The notes below the pieces were generated by a model that saw nothing but the letters and a program-made list of their open reading frames with translations, was not told where the DNA came from and ran no database searches. Position numbers and translations under genes: made by a program. DNA of 64,000 bases from Bacteroides neonati (GTDB lineage Bacteria > Bacteroidota > Bacteroidia > Bacteroidales > Bacteroidaceae). Shown one piece after another: positions 9,406 to 19,156 of this stretch (position 1 is its first letter; each line of letters starts with the position of its first letter). The DNA lies in contig NZ_HG726020.1 in NCBI RefSeq assembly GCF_000499785.1, positions 833,515-897,514 of the forward strand, written 5' to 3'.

Positions 9406-10653
9406 TTAATCGACTCTACGCTTAAAGAACCAACGCTCATTGAACGTAAGCCCAACGCTTAGTCTGACAATATTCTCGCTGACTGCAGCCGGCACCAATC
9501 CTTCTACTCGTACAAACTGAGCAGTGACACTGATAATGGAACGCGATCTTGGAACGGGCAAACCAAAACCAGCTGTCACTCCGTACTCGCGAGACGCTCT
9601 TTCATTAGAACCTTGCAATTTATAATAAGGAGTTGTATAATAACCTCCTAAACGATATTTGATGTGCGACAAATAAGTTTTCCCCAATAAGTTAGGCAAA
9701 TACTCTGCACCTACCGAGATTCTGGTTCTATCGCAAAAAGCATGTGACTGATTCATATAAGAAACATCGCCCCACTTTTGCAAGCTGTAATCAAAGCCAA
9801 CCGTAAGCCGCTTATCGTAATTGTAGGTCATACCAAAGCCAAAGCTATTCGGAATTCCGGCCGTTACGGCAGTATCTCTTTTCACCACGCTACTTGAAGT
9901 TGTCTGTATATAGGTATCGTTGCTCAAATTCTGTTCCGGCGAGAAAACAACACCCAGAGTCACACTGTGTTTTTTCCCAAAATCCTGTGTGTATTGAGCA
10001 CCAAAGTCTATTTTATAGTCATGCACAGCCATATGCGTCAGCTCTGAAAACGAATAAGCTGCACTGCTCGACGGATAATAAATGGCTGCCGTACGATTTA
10101 TTTCTCCCCAAAAGTAAGAAACATTGGCACCGACCGACAGGTTTTTAAAAGGCTTAACAGCCAGACCGACATAGACTTGATGCAGTCCTCCGTCTCCTGT
10201 GAAAGCTTTCGTATTATCAGGTTGAGTTTCATTGGCAACAGTACTTTGCGACAAGCTATACCCTACATTTGAATAAGGCAGCAAACCAATACTCATTCCC
10301 ATCCACTTTTGCAGACGAAACTGCATAGCCAGATAATCGAAACTGGAGTTTTTAGCATTCAACTTGATTCCATTCAAATTCATATTTGCATTTTGCAATG
10401 AAAAACCTCCTTCAAACAGAAAGGTCAACGAATCAATTGCCGTATAAGAAGCGGGATTTAACGGGTTTATTTGTGAGCCATCTCGTAATCCATAAGCAAT
10501 ACCTCCCATCGCTTTACTATTTCCGAAACTCGGATCAACCAAATCACCATAACCGTATCGTGTATAAGGAGAGTTTGTATTATTTTGAGCGACTGCCACT
10601 CCTGCAAAAACCGTGAGCAATAGCGCACAAATTGTGTGTTTAAATCCTACCAT
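9406..10653 (-). CDS. Outer-membrane beta-barrel protein, unknown function
   Basis: 415 residues with a signal peptide ([23 protein letters not shown]). The mature part alternates polar and hydrophobic residues in many aromatic-capped strands (for example [25 protein letters not shown] is a strand-turn-strand), and carries the [14 protein letters not shown] opening seen in a Bacteroidetes family of FadL/PorV-like barrels. I do not recognise a substrate. The start overlaps the end of coaX by 14 bp, so translation is likely coupled. The stop is 34 bp before the TPR gene. Probably an outer-membrane protein; exact family uncertain. Confidence 0.75.
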   Translation of the reverse strand: MVGFKHTICALLLTVFAGVAVAQNNTNSPYTRYGYGDLVDPSFGNSKAMGGIAYGLRDGSQINPLNPASYTAIDSLTFLFEGGFSLQNANMNLNGIKLNAKNSSFDYLAMQFRLQKWMGMSIGLLPYSNVGYSLSQSTVANETQPDNTKAFTGDGGLHQVYVGLAVKPFKNLSVGANVSYFWGEINRTAAIYYPSSSAAYSFSELTHMAVHDYKIDFGAQYTQDFGKKHSVTLGVVFSPEQNLSNDTYIQTTSSSVVKRDTAVTAGIPNSFGFGMTYNYDKRLTVGFDYSLQKWGDVSYMNQSHAFCDRTRISVGAEYLPNLLGKTYLSHIKYRLGGYYTTPYYKLQGSNERASREYGVTAGFGLPVPRSRSIISVTAQFVRVEGLVPAAVSENIVRLSVGLTFNERWFFKRRVD

Positions 10654-11371
10654 TATTATAGTTTAAAATTCTATTTAATCCTTTCAACACTAAAAATCTA
10701 TCTGCAAAGATGATACTTTTTATGTTCGTATCAAAAGAAAAATCATCTCCGCCCGTTAAAAAAACCAAAAGTTCAGGATATTTATGTTTCATAGCCTCAA
10801 TATAACCTGAAATTTCATATTCCATCCCTTTCACCACTCCGGCACGAATAGCCGTTTCCGTATCTTTACCAATGGACAACAGCCTACCTTCACGCGCAAT
10901 CAACGGCAAACGCCCGGTAAACTGATTAAGCGCCTTAAAACGCATCTGCAACCCCGGCGAGATATTTCCACCTTGATACTGCCCTTTTGCATCGATAAAC
11001 TCGTAGGTAATACAAGTTCCCGCATCAATAATCAGTATATTTTTGTCAGGAAATTGCTCGTAAGCACCTATAGCCGCTGCAATTCGATCCCCCCCTAGCG
11101 TATCGGGTGTTTCGTACAAATTAATTACCGGAAGCTTCGTTTGGCTATTTAACCAAAGCAACGGAACATCCAAACTATTTAACTGATTGATAATTGATTC
11201 GTTCAGATCAATAACCGTAGCCACAATCGCTTTATCAACGGGATACTTACTACAAAGCTCCCGAAGGCTATTCAACGACTGATTCGAATCATAAACGACG
11301 TCCACCATTGTAGCACCATCAAATAGTGCCATTTTGGCCACCGTATTCCCTATATCAATAATTAAATTCAC
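10640..11371 (-). CDS. coaX: Type III pantothenate kinase CoaX
   Basis: First committed step of coenzyme A synthesis: ATP-dependent phosphorylation of pantothenate. The 243-residue protein has the ASKHA-fold signatures DIGNT at residues 6-10, [12 protein letters not shown] near 100, [12 protein letters not shown] near 118 and [12 protein letters not shown] near 135. The start is a GTG at 11369..11371; there is no ATG nearby in frame and the conserved [10 protein letters not shown] start supports it. It leads the envelope cluster and overlaps the barrel gene by 14 bp. A TATCTTTG -7 box lies 24 bp upstream. Type III kinases are insensitive to CoA feedback and need a monovalent cation. Confidence 0.95.
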   Translation of the reverse strand: MNLIIDIGNTVAKMALFDGATMVDVVYDSNQSLNSLRELCSKYPVDKAIVATVIDLNESIINQLNSLDVPLLWLNSQTKLPVINLYETPDTLGGDRIAAAIGAYEQFPDKNILIIDAGTCITYEFIDAKGQYQGGNISPGLQMRFKALNQFTGRLPLIAREGRLLSIGKDTETAIRAGVVKGMEYEISGYIEAMKHKYPELLVFLTGGDDFSFDTNIKSIIFADRFLVLKGLNRILNYNNGRI

Positions 11372-11394
11372 TGTTTTTTCTATACGTTTGGCTG

Positions 11395-11402
11395 CAAAGA
11401 TA
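11395..11402 (-). promoter_or_regulatory. -7 promoter box for the coaX cluster
   Basis: The minus strand reads TATCTTTG, an exact TAnnTTTG match, 24 bp before the coaX GTG. It is the only strong promoter seen ahead of the six-gene cluster. Confidence 0.6.
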
Positions 11403-11620
11403 GATATATTTTTTTATTAGCTACGACCATAGACCTAATTATTATAAAATAGAATCATTGCATCCTTTTTGAGCACCGAACAACCTCGTTCCAAACAACC
11501 TGTTTGAAAACAGCGATCAAGGTGTTATACTGTATAGATAAACAAGTTCATCGATATCATTCATTGCAATCGGTAGAAGAAACCACCTTGCACACACCAT
11601 AACACACTGATAATCAACAG
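11403..11620. other. Intergenic stretch between coaX and the DUF4105 gene
   Basis: The gap between the divergent coaX and DUF4105 genes is 350 bp. This part holds no open frame with coding character and no tRNA-like fold that I could see. The right 100 bp of the gap holds the palindrome cluster and promoter described separately. Confidence 0.5.
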
Positions 11621-11667
11621 ATATAAAAGTACGTATTTAACAGTATATTAAATACGTACTTTTATAT
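11621..11667. repeat. Perfect 20-bp inverted repeat with 7-nt spacer
   Basis: The left arm ATATAAAAGTACGTATTTAA (11621..11640) is matched by its exact reverse complement at 11648..11667, with CAGTATA between. It sits just upstream of the promoter of the DUF4105 gene and shares the core AAAAGTACGTA with the second repeat. No T-run follows, so it is not a standard terminator; it could be an operator or cruciform-forming site. Confidence 0.85.
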
Positions 11668-11675
11668 CGCAAAAA

Positions 11676-11704
11676 TACGTACTTTTGTAGCCTAAAAGTA
11701 CGTA
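11676..11704. repeat. Second AAAAGTACGTA inverted repeat overlapping a promoter
   Basis: TACGTACTTTT at 11676..11686 and AAAAGTACGTA at 11694..11704 form an 11-bp inverted repeat with a 7-nt spacer, the same spacer length as the repeat at 11621..11667. It covers the -7 box and the likely start of transcription of the DUF4105 gene, which fits an operator role. Confidence 0.8.
11680..11687 (+). promoter_or_regulatory. -7 promoter box for the DUF4105 / phosphatase-fold / secA run
   Basis: TACTTTTG matches TAnnTTTG, 34 bp before the ATG at 11722. It lies inside the second inverted repeat, so a protein bound there would block it. Confidence 0.55.
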
Positions 11705-11721
11705 CTGTTACCAGCAATATT

Positions 11722-12954
11722 ATGCATATCGTTAAAATTATACTAATAACACTGTTTCTCGCAAGCACCCACACGCTTCGAGCAGCACAAGAAGAGGAGA
11801 CACCACAAGCACCCGTTGACTCCATCCGGCTCAGCTTACTAACCTGTGCACCGGGAGAAGAAATATACTCTTTGTTCGGTCACACAGCCATTCGCTATGA
11901 AAATCCGGCGCGCGGCATCGATGCCGTATTTAACTATGGCATGTTTAGCTTCAACACCCCCAATTTCATACTACGATTTGCCTTGGGACAAACAGATTAC
12001 GAGCTGGGAGTTAGTAACTACGAGCGGTTTGCGAGCGAATACTCCTACTATGGGCGAAGCGTTTGGCAACAAAACCTAAACCTCACACCACAAGAAAAAC
12101 AGAAACTAGTTGCTTTGCTCGAAGCCAATTACCAGCCTCAAAACCGCGTTTATCGATACAACTTCTTTTACGACAACTGTGCTACGCGCCCGCGCGATAT
12201 AATAGAGGAGAGCGTTGCCGGAAAAGTTATTTACGCAGCAGACCCGGCAGATGCAAACCAAACCCGTTCCTTTCGCGATATCGTACATCAGTACACCCAA
12301 GGACATCCCTGGGCACAGTTTGGCATCGATCTTTGCATTGGCAGCGAAGCCGATCGTCCAATTGATGACCGGCAGACGATGTTCGCACCTTTTTATCTTA
12401 TGAATTTCTTTTCGACAGCACACATTGCAGAAAACAGCCGGAGCCGCTCGCTGATAACCGATACCGAGAAAATAGTAGATTGTGAGAAATGGCTGGCAAC
12501 ACAAGAAAGTGAAATAGAAAAAGAGCCGTACCTCCCTACCCCACTGCAAGTGGCGCTTGCCTTATTTATGTTGACCGCAGGTGCTACTATTTACGGACTA
12601 AAAAAGAAAAAAGGGCTGTGGGGTATCGACCTCGTTTTATTCGGCACGGCAGGTATTGCCGGATGCATTCTTGCCTTTTTGGCACTCTTTTCCGAGCATC
12701 CTGCTGTCAGCTCAAATTACCTATTGCTGGTTTTTCATCCAGGACAGCTATTTTGCCTCCCGTTTATCATTCATGCCGTTCGAAAAAAGAAAAGATCGTG
12801 GTATCATCTATTTAATTTCATCGTTTTAACTTTTTTTATATTGCTTTTTCCGCTAATCCCGCAAAGATTTGACTTAGCTGTCGTACCTTTGGCACTCTGT
12901 TTGCTGATACGTTCAGCAAGCAACTTGATTTTGACATATAAGCATAAAAAATGA
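11722..12954 (+). CDS. DUF4105 periplasmic domain with membrane-spanning C-terminus
   Basis: 410 residues. A signal peptide (about 1-22, ending LRAAQ) precedes a DUF4105 domain at roughly residues 30-180, with GEEIYSLFGHTAIRYENP and YNFFYDNCATRPRDI; the conserved His of GHTAIR and the Cys of DNCATR resemble an NlpC/P60-like cysteine-hydrolase arrangement, though activity is not proven for the family. From about residue 270 four or five hydrophobic helices follow, giving an inner-membrane protein with its domain outside. The stop overlaps the start of the next gene by 4 bp (ATGA), so the two are coupled. Function unknown; a role in envelope processing is inferred only from topology and neighbours. 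Confidence 0.85.
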   Translation: MHIVKIILITLFLASTHTLRAAQEEETPQAPVDSIRLSLLTCAPGEEIYSLFGHTAIRYENPARGIDAVFNYGMFSFNTPNFILRFALGQTDYELGVSNYERFASEYSYYGRSVWQQNLNLTPQEKQKLVALLEANYQPQNRVYRYNFFYDNCATRPRDIIEESVAGKVIYAADPADANQTRSFRDIVHQYTQGHPWAQFGIDLCIGSEADRPIDDRQTMFAPFYLMNFFSTAHIAENSRSRSLITDTEKIVDCEKWLATQESEIEKEPYLPTPLQVALALFMLTAGATIYGLKKKKGLWGIDLVLFGTAGIAGCILAFLALFSEHPAVSSNYLLLVFHPGQLFCLPFIIHAVRKKKRSWYHLFNFIVLTFFILLFPLIPQRFDLAVVPLALCLLIRSASNLILTYKHKK

Positions 12955-14525
12955 AAGGACTACTAACTTCCCTGATTACCGTACTAACCTTCACCGGTCT
13001 ACAAGCTCAGCCGTTGCCTGCTACACCTAAGCTGGTGATAGGGTTGACGATTGACCAGTTACGTACAGACTATCTGGAAGCTTTCTCTTCATTATATGCC
13101 GATAAAGGATTCAAGCGGCTCTGGAGAGACGGACGTGTATTTCGCAATGCCGAATATACGTTCAATACAATAGATAGAGCCTCGGCCATGGCAGCCATCT
13201 ACACAGGAACCACCCCTTCGATGAATGGGATCGTGGGCAACCAATGGCTCGACATCAAAACATTACGCCCGGTAGAATGCGTTGACGACCCCAACTTCAT
13301 GGGCAATTACACCGAAGAGAATAGTTCGCCTTCACAGCTACTAACCTCTACCATCGCCGATGAGTTAAGAATAGCCACCCGCAGTCAGGGATTGGTATAT
13401 GCCATTGCCCCTTTTCGCGAGGCTGCCATTATAGCAGCCGGACATGCAGGCAACGGTGCGTACTGGCTCAATCCCAATACGGGAAAATGGTGTAGTACGA
13501 CCTATTATACGGAATTCCCTTGGTGGGTAAGCCAATATAATGACCGTCAGGCTATTGATTTTCGAATCAAAGACTTGACATGGACACCGGTTCATCCGGT
13601 TGAGAGGTACAGTTTTCTTCCCGAGTGGAGAAGCGATGCGTTCAAGTACAATATGGACGATAACCGGAGAAATAAATATCGCCGCTTCATCACCAGCCCG
13701 TTTGTAAATGACGAAGTCAATGCACTAACCAAAGAGTTGTTAGAAAAAACAGCAATTGGCAAAGATGGCGTGACTGACATGCTTTCGCTCACTTACTATG
13801 CCGGTAATTACGACCATAAAACCTCGCAAGAGTGTGCCATGGAACTTATGGACACTTACGTTCGTCTGGATCAAAGTATCGCTACACTACTCGATCTGGT
13901 TGATAAAAAAGTAGGCTTGCAAAACGTTTTGTTCTTCATCACCTCGACCGGATACGTAGACGGCGACGGAGCCGATCAAGGGCTTTATCGCATTCCGGGT
14001 GGAGAGTTTCATATGAAACGTTGCGCTGCGTTGCTCAATATGTTCCTGACTGCCACTTATGGCGAAGGTCAATACGTAGAGGCATACCACGACCTCCAGA
14101 TCTATCTGAATCACAAATTAATTGAGCAGAAACAACTGAATTTAAAAGAGATACAAGACAAATCGGCCGACTTTTTAATTCAGTTTAGCGGTGTGAACGA
14201 AGTCTATTCGGCCAATCGTTTGCTGTTGGGTGCATGGACTCCCGAAATTCACCTGATACGTAACGGATTCCACCGCAAACGTTCGGGCGATTTATTAATT
14301 GATGTGTTGCCGGGTTGGACAATCATCAATGAAAGCACATCGACCAATCAGATTGTGCGCAATGCACATATCCCCGCTCCACTTATTTTTCTGGGAAGCT
14401 CGGTCAAACCTGCCGTGATAGAAACACCGGTAACCATTGATCGCCTTGCTCCTACCCTGACTCACGTCATGAGAATACGGGCACCCAATGCCTGCACCTC
14501 TACTCCGCTTACCGACATCCGGTAA
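12951..14525 (+). CDS. Exported alkaline-phosphatase-fold protein, probably a pseudoenzyme
   Basis: 524 residues with a signal peptide (about 1-20). The fold is that of PafA/NPP-type phosphatases: GLTIDQLRTDYL with D35 at the first metal-ligand position, and AAIYTGTTPSMNGIVGNQW after a possible nucleophile S78. Other hallmarks are missing by eye: the usual STDYxGH ligand pair reads AGNYDH (284-289), the second-metal ADHG motif reads TSTGY (331-335), and the late HGTPYxYD motif reads STSTNQIVRN before AHIPAPLIFLG. Loss of most zinc ligands suggests a structural or binding role. It is coupled by a 4-bp overlap to the DUF4105 gene and ends 42 bp before secA. Ligand mapping is a hand alignment to the remembered PafA pattern. 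Confidence 0.8.
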   Translation: MKGLLTSLITVLTFTGLQAQPLPATPKLVIGLTIDQLRTDYLEAFSSLYADKGFKRLWRDGRVFRNAEYTFNTIDRASAMAAIYTGTTPSMNGIVGNQWLDIKTLRPVECVDDPNFMGNYTEENSSPSQLLTSTIADELRIATRSQGLVYAIAPFREAAIIAAGHAGNGAYWLNPNTGKWCSTTYYTEFPWWVSQYNDRQAIDFRIKDLTWTPVHPVERYSFLPEWRSDAFKYNMDDNRRNKYRRFITSPFVNDEVNALTKELLEKTAIGKDGVTDMLSLTYYAGNYDHKTSQECAMELMDTYVRLDQSIATLLDLVDKKVGLQNVLFFITSTGYVDGDGADQGLYRIPGGEFHMKRCAALLNMFLTATYGEGQYVEAYHDLQIYLNHKLIEQKQLNLKEIQDKSADFLIQFSGVNEVYSANRLLLGAWTPEIHLIRNGFHRKRSGDLLIDVLPGWTIINESTSTNQIVRNAHIPAPLIFLGSSVKPAVIETPVTIDRLAPTLTHVMRIRAPNACTSTPLTDIR

Positions 14526-14567
14526 GGTTCAAATCAATTCGTAAATAATAAATAAAAATAATACAAA

Positions 14568-17500
14568 ATGGGATTTAATGAATTTTTAAGCTCGATTTTT
14601 GGAAACAAATCCACACGAGACATGAAAGAAATCCAACCCTGGGTAGACAAGATCAAAGCTGCTTATCCCGAGGTTGCCGCACTTGATAACGATGCTCTTC
14701 GTGCCAAAACACAAGAGCTAAAAGCATACATCTACGATTCGGCCACTGCCGAACGAACCAAAGTAGAAGAGCTGAAAGCCAACATCGAAAACGTCGAACT
14801 CGAAGACCGTGAAGAGGTATTCGCACAAATCGACAAACTGGAGAAAGAGATTCTTGAAATCTATGAAAAGGCACTCGACGAGGTGCTTCCGGTAGCTTTC
14901 TCGATTGTAAAGGAGACAGCGAAACGATTCACCGAAAATGAATTTATCGAAGTAACCGCTACTGCGTTCGACCGTGATTTGGCTGCAACCAAAGACTTTG
15001 TACGCATCGAAGGCGACAAAGCCATTTATCAGAACCACTGGTTGGCCGGTGGTGCCGAAGTAAGCTGGAACATGGTACACTACGACGTACAGTTGTTTGG
15101 TGGTGTAGTACTGCACAAAGGTAAAATTGCCGAAATGGCAACCGGTGAAGGTAAAACCTTGGTAGCAACCCTGCCCGTATTCCTTAACGCACTTACCGGA
15201 AACGGTGTGCACGTGGTTACCGTGAATGACTACCTGGCCAAACGTGACTCGGAATGGATGGGACCATTGTATATGTTCCACGGACTAAGCGTTGACTGCA
15301 TCGACCGTCATCAACCCAACTCGGATGCACGCCGCAAAGCCTATCTGGCAGATATCACTTTCGGTACGAACAACGAGTTCGGTTTCGACTACCTGCGCGA
15401 TAACATGGCGATCAGCCCCAAAGACTTGGTACAACGTCAGCACAACTACTCCATCGTCGATGAGGTAGACTCGGTATTGATTGACGATGCCCGTACTCCT
15501 TTGATTATCTCAGGTCCTGTACCCAAAGGCGAAGATCAACTTTACGAGGCACTTTGCCCCATGGTAGAACGCTTGGTCGACGTACAAAAAGCATTGGCCA
15601 CCAAATACCTGACAGATGCTAAGCGTCTCATCGCATCAAGCGATAAGAAAGAGGTAGAGGAAGGTTTCCTTGCCCTGTTCCGTAGCCATAAAGCCTTACC
15701 CAAAAATAAGGCATTGATCAAATTCTTGAGTGAACAAGGTATCAAAGCCGGTATGCTCAAAACCGAAGAGATCTATATGGAGCAAAACAACAAGCGGATG
15801 CACGAAGCTACCGACCCGTTGTATTTCGTTATCGACGAAAAGCTGAACAGTGTTGACCTGACCGACAAGGGTGTCGACCTGATCACCGGTAATTCGGAAG
15901 ACCCTACCTTGTTCGTACTGCCCGATATCGCTGCTCAACTTTCCGAACTGGAGAACGAAGCATTGGGCTTGACCGACGAACAAAAGCTCGAAAAGAAAGA
16001 CGAGTTGATGAATAATTACGCCATCAAATCAGAGCGCGTACACACCATCAATCAGTTGTTGAAAGCATACACCATGTTCGAAAAAGATGACGAGTATGTA
16101 GTCATTGACGGACAAGTGAAGATCGTAGACGAACAAACCGGACGTATCATGGAAGGACGTCGCTACTCGGACGGACTGCACCAGGCTCTCGAAGCCAAAG
16201 AGCGCGTGAAGATCGAAGCAGCTACACAAACATTCGCAACCATCACGTTGCAGAACTACTTCCGTATGTATCACAAACTGTCGGGTATGACCGGTACGGC
16301 AGAAACGGAAGCAGGCGAACTTTGGGACATCTACAAACTGGATGTAGTGGTGATTCCGACCAACCGCCCCATTTCACGTAAAGACATGAACGACCGCGTT
16401 TATAAAACCAAACGCGAAAAATACAAAGCCGTTATTGAAGAGATTGAGCAACTGGTCAATGCCGGACGCCCGGTACTGGTAGGTACAACCTCGGTCGAAA
16501 TATCGGAAATGCTCAGCAAGATGTTGACCATGCGCAAGATCGAGCACAACGTTCTGAATGCCAAATTGCACCAGAAAGAGGCTGATATTGTAGCACAGGC
16601 AGGTTTCAAGGGAACCGTAACAATTGCTACCAACATGGCGGGTCGTGGTACCGATATTAAATTGAGCCCCGAGGTAAAAGCTGCCGGCGGTTTGGCGATC
16701 ATCGGTACGGAACGTCATGAGTCACGTCGTGTAGACCGCCAGTTGCGTGGTCGTGCAGGACGTCAGGGCGACCCGGGTTCTTCTATCTTCTTCGTATCAT
16801 TGGAAGATGATTTGATGCGTCTCTTCTCTTCAGACCGTATTGCCGGTGTGATGGATAGGTTAGGCTTCCAAGAGGGAGAAATGATCGAACATAAAATGAT
16901 TTCAAACTCGATTGAACGTGCACAAAAGAAAGTCGAAGAAAACAACTTCGGTATTCGTAAACGCTTGCTCGAATATGACGACGTAATGAACAAACAACGT
17001 ACGGTTGTTTACACCAAACGCCGCCATGCTTTGATGGGCGAACGTATCGGTATGGATATTGTAAACATGATCTGGGATCGTTGTGCGGCAGCGATCGAAA
17101 ACAACGATTACGAGGGCTGCAAAATAGACCTTCTGCATGCATTGGCCATGAATATTCCATTTACCGAAGAAGAGTTCCGCAGCGAGAAGAAAGAGGCATT
17201 GGTCGAAAAGACATTCGATCTGGCAATGGCCAACTTTAAGCGGAAGACCGAGCGTTTGGCACAAGTAGCCAATCCGGTAATCAAGCAGGTATACGAAACT
17301 CAGGGACAGATGTACGAAAACATCTTGATCCCTATTACCGACGGTAAACGGATGTACAACATCTCGTGCAACCTGAAGGCAGCTTACGAAAGCGAATCGA
17401 AAGAGGTAGTGAAAGCATTCGAGAAATCAATTCTGCTACACGTTATCGATGAAGCTTGGAAGGAAAACCTTCGCGAACTGGACGAATTGAAACATTCGGT

Positions 17501-17864
17501 TCAGAATGCCAGCTACGAGCAGAAAGACCCGTTGTTGATTTATAAATTAGAATCGGTAACACTGTTCGATACCATGGTAAGCAAAATCAATAATCAAACA
17601 GTATCGATTTTAATGCGCGGACAAATTCCTGTACAAGAACCTGAGCAAATTCGTCAGGCAGCTCCCGAAGAGCATCAGGACATGAGTAAGTATCGCGAGC
17701 AGAAGCAAGATTTGAATGATCCGAATCAACAAGCTGCTGCCCAACAAGATACACGCGAAGCTGTAAAACGCGAGCCCGTACGTGCCGAGAAGACAGTAGG
17801 TCGCAACGACCCATGTCCTTGCGGCAGTGGCAAGAAATATAAAAACTGTCATGGTCGCGATTGA
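14568..17864 (+). CDS. secA: Preprotein translocase ATPase SecA
   Basis: The motor of the Sec system; it drives unfolded preproteins through SecYEG. The 1098-residue product has Walker [10 protein letters not shown] near residue 190, the DEAD-type motif [20 protein letters not shown] near 305, [10 protein letters not shown] and [16 protein letters not shown] in the second nucleotide-binding domain, and a C-terminal zinc motif [13 protein letters not shown] that can bind SecB or lipids. The length is larger than the 900 residues of E. coli, as usual for Bacteroidetes, with extra sequence inside the first nucleotide-binding domain. No separate TAnnTTTG box is seen in the 42-bp gap upstream, so it may share the promoter at 11680. 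A terminator follows at 17885. Confidence 0.98.
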   Translation: MGFNEFLSSIFGNKSTRDMKEIQPWVDKIKAAYPEVAALDNDALRAKTQELKAYIYDSATAERTKVEELKANIENVELEDREEVFAQIDKLEKEILEIYEKALDEVLPVAFSIVKETAKRFTENEFIEVTATAFDRDLAATKDFVRIEGDKAIYQNHWLAGGAEVSWNMVHYDVQLFGGVVLHKGKIAEMATGEGKTLVATLPVFLNALTGNGVHVVTVNDYLAKRDSEWMGPLYMFHGLSVDCIDRHQPNSDARRKAYLADITFGTNNEFGFDYLRDNMAISPKDLVQRQHNYSIVDEVDSVLIDDARTPLIISGPVPKGEDQLYEALCPMVERLVDVQKALATKYLTDAKRLIASSDKKEVEEGFLALFRSHKALPKNKALIKFLSEQGIKAGMLKTEEIYMEQNNKRMHEATDPLYFVIDEKLNSVDLTDKGVDLITGNSEDPTLFVLPDIAAQLSELENEALGLTDEQKLEKKDELMNNYAIKSERVHTINQLLKAYTMFEKDDEYVVIDGQVKIVDEQTGRIMEGRRYSDGLHQALEAKERVKIEAATQTFATITLQNYFRMYHKLSGMTGTAETEAGELWDIYKLDVVVIPTNRPISRKDMNDRVYKTKREKYKAVIEEIEQLVNAGRPVLVGTTSVEISEMLSKMLTMRKIEHNVLNAKLHQKEADIVAQAGFKGTVTIATNMAGRGTDIKLSPEVKAAGGLAIIGTERHESRRVDRQLRGRAGRQGDPGSSIFFVSLEDDLMRLFSSDRIAGVMDRLGFQEGEMIEHKMISNSIERAQKKVEENNFGIRKRLLEYDDVMNKQRTVVYTKRRHALMGERIGMDIVNMIWDRCAAAIENNDYEGCKIDLLHALAMNIPFTEEEFRSEKKEALVEKTFDLAMANFKRKTERLAQVANPVIKQVYETQGQMYENILIPITDGKRMYNISCNLKAAYESESKEVVKAFEKSILLHVIDEAWKENLRELDELKHSVQNASYEQKDPLLIYKLESVTLFDTMVSKINNQTVSILMRGQIPVQEPEQIRQAAPEEHQDMSKYREQKQDLNDPNQQAAAQQDTREAVKREPVRAEKTVGRNDPCPCGSGKKYKNCHGRD

Positions 17865-17884
17865 TCACTGACCCAATCTTAACG

Positions 17885-17923
17885 AAAGCCTCAAACAACA
17901 TCTCTGTCGTTTGAGGCTTTTTT
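17885..17923 (+). terminator. Intrinsic terminator of secA
   Basis: A 12-bp stem (AAAGCCTCAAAC and its complement) with a 12-nt loop, ending in a T-run, 20 bp after the secA stop codon. Confidence 0.9.
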
Positions 17924-17958
17924 ATAAGCTTTTAACGCAGCTATTAAAGTAAAAATTG

Positions 17959-17966
17959 TATTTTTG
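17959..17966 (+). promoter_or_regulatory. -7 promoter box for the DUF6340 gene
   Basis: TATTTTTG matches TAnnTTTG, 28 bp before the ATG at 17995 and 36 bp after the secA terminator stem. Confidence 0.55.
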
Positions 17967-17994
17967 CTCATTAAGAACAAGAATAACAAAAACA

Positions 17995-19092
17995 ATGGCT
18001 AAACATCATTTTCCACTCCTGCTGTCGCTCATCCTCACGCTTGGCTCCTGCCAAACACTCGAAGAGCTTTCCATTGATTATATGCTACCGGCAGAAATCA
18101 GTTTTCCGGCCGAATTAAAGCGGGTTGCTGTGGTTAACAATACCAGTTCAACACCCGAGAACACGATGCTTCCTGAAAAAGAAGCAAACAAAGAGAATGA
18201 AGTAAGCCGTGCAGTAGCCTATCACAATGGAGATGCAACAGCTGCAACAACTGCATTGGCGGAGGCTATTGCCCACGAAAATTACTTCGACGAAGTCGTT
18301 ATTTGCGATTCGGCTTTACGCGCTAAGGATATCACCCCCAGAGAAAGTACCTTAAGCAAAGAAGAGGTACAAAGTTTGACTCAAAACCTAGGTGTCGATT
18401 TCATTATTGCCTTAGAAAACATGCAACTGAAAGCAACAAAAGCCATCCGCTATCTACCCGAATGGGCCTGCTTCCAAGGGGCGATTGACGTCAAGGCTTA
18501 TCCTACCGTCAAGGTTTATCTCCCGGGCAGAAAGGGGCCGATGGTAACAATCAATGCCAACGACAGTATCTTCTGGGAGGAGCTGGGAACGACAGAAACC
18601 TATGTGCGTAGCCGTATGCCAAACGATAATAGGGTGGTAGAAGAAGCTTCCAAATTTGCCGGAAATATTCCGCTAAAATATATTCTGCCTTATTGGAAAA
18701 CAAGCAAACGTTATATGTATATCAACGGATCCGTTAATATGCGAGATGCCACTATCTATGTACGCGAAGAATCATGGGACAAAGCCTCCAAACTCTGGAA
18801 AGAAGCCTATGAAGCTACAAAGAGCGAAAAGAAGAAGATGGCTGCCGCACACAACATCGCCCTGTATTATGAAATGCAGGATAGCATAGAGACCGCTGAA
18901 ACATGGGCTATCAAAGCGCAGCAACTCGCTCACAAAGTAGAGAAGGTGGATGAAGTAAGCCGACAAGGTAAAGGTGCCGATAGCGTACCTAACTACGTCA
19001 TGATTTCGCTCTATTTAAATGAATTGAAAGAGCGAAAAGCAGCATTATCGAAGCTAAATATGCAGATGAATCGATTTAATGATGATTTTTAA
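17995..19092 (+). CDS. DUF6340 family lipoprotein
   Basis: 365 residues from the ATG at 17995 (MAKHHFPLLLSL); the frame opens earlier at 17956 but the promoter box lies inside that extension. A lipoprotein signal ends in TLGSCQ. The N-terminal half has a mixed fold with ELKRVAVVNN, similar to proteins that bind or sense in the periplasm; the C-terminal part (about 250-340) has TPR-like helices (AHNIALYYEMQDSIETAETWA). Bacteroidetes-specific family of unknown function. It stands alone between the secA terminator and the promoter at 19125. Confidence 0.75.
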   Translation: MAKHHFPLLLSLILTLGSCQTLEELSIDYMLPAEISFPAELKRVAVVNNTSSTPENTMLPEKEANKENEVSRAVAYHNGDATAATTALAEAIAHENYFDEVVICDSALRAKDITPRESTLSKEEVQSLTQNLGVDFIIALENMQLKATKAIRYLPEWACFQGAIDVKAYPTVKVYLPGRKGPMVTINANDSIFWEELGTTETYVRSRMPNDNRVVEEASKFAGNIPLKYILPYWKTSKRYMYINGSVNMRDATIYVREESWDKASKLWKEAYEATKSEKKKMAAAHNIALYYEMQDSIETAETWAIKAQQLAHKVEKVDEVSRQGKGADSVPNYVMISLYLNELKERKAALSKLNMQMNRFNDDF

Positions 19093-19124
19093 GAAAATAA
19101 TGCATCGCTTATTTTTTTTTTATA

Positions 19125-19132
19125 TATCTTTG
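19125..19132 (+). promoter_or_regulatory. -7 promoter box for the acidic protein / GH16 pair
   Basis: TATCTTTG, exact TAnnTTTG match, 24 bp before the ATG at 19157. The GH16 gene downstream has no room for its own promoter, so both are likely read from here. Confidence 0.55.
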
Positions 19133-19156
19133 AACTGAAATAAAAGGAAGCATCAC

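Noticed and set aside
14718..15281. Long open frames opposite secA, here and at 15696-15983 and 16374-16718.
   Set aside because: These are shadows of a highly conserved gene in its third-base-biased frame; no start signals or family motifs.
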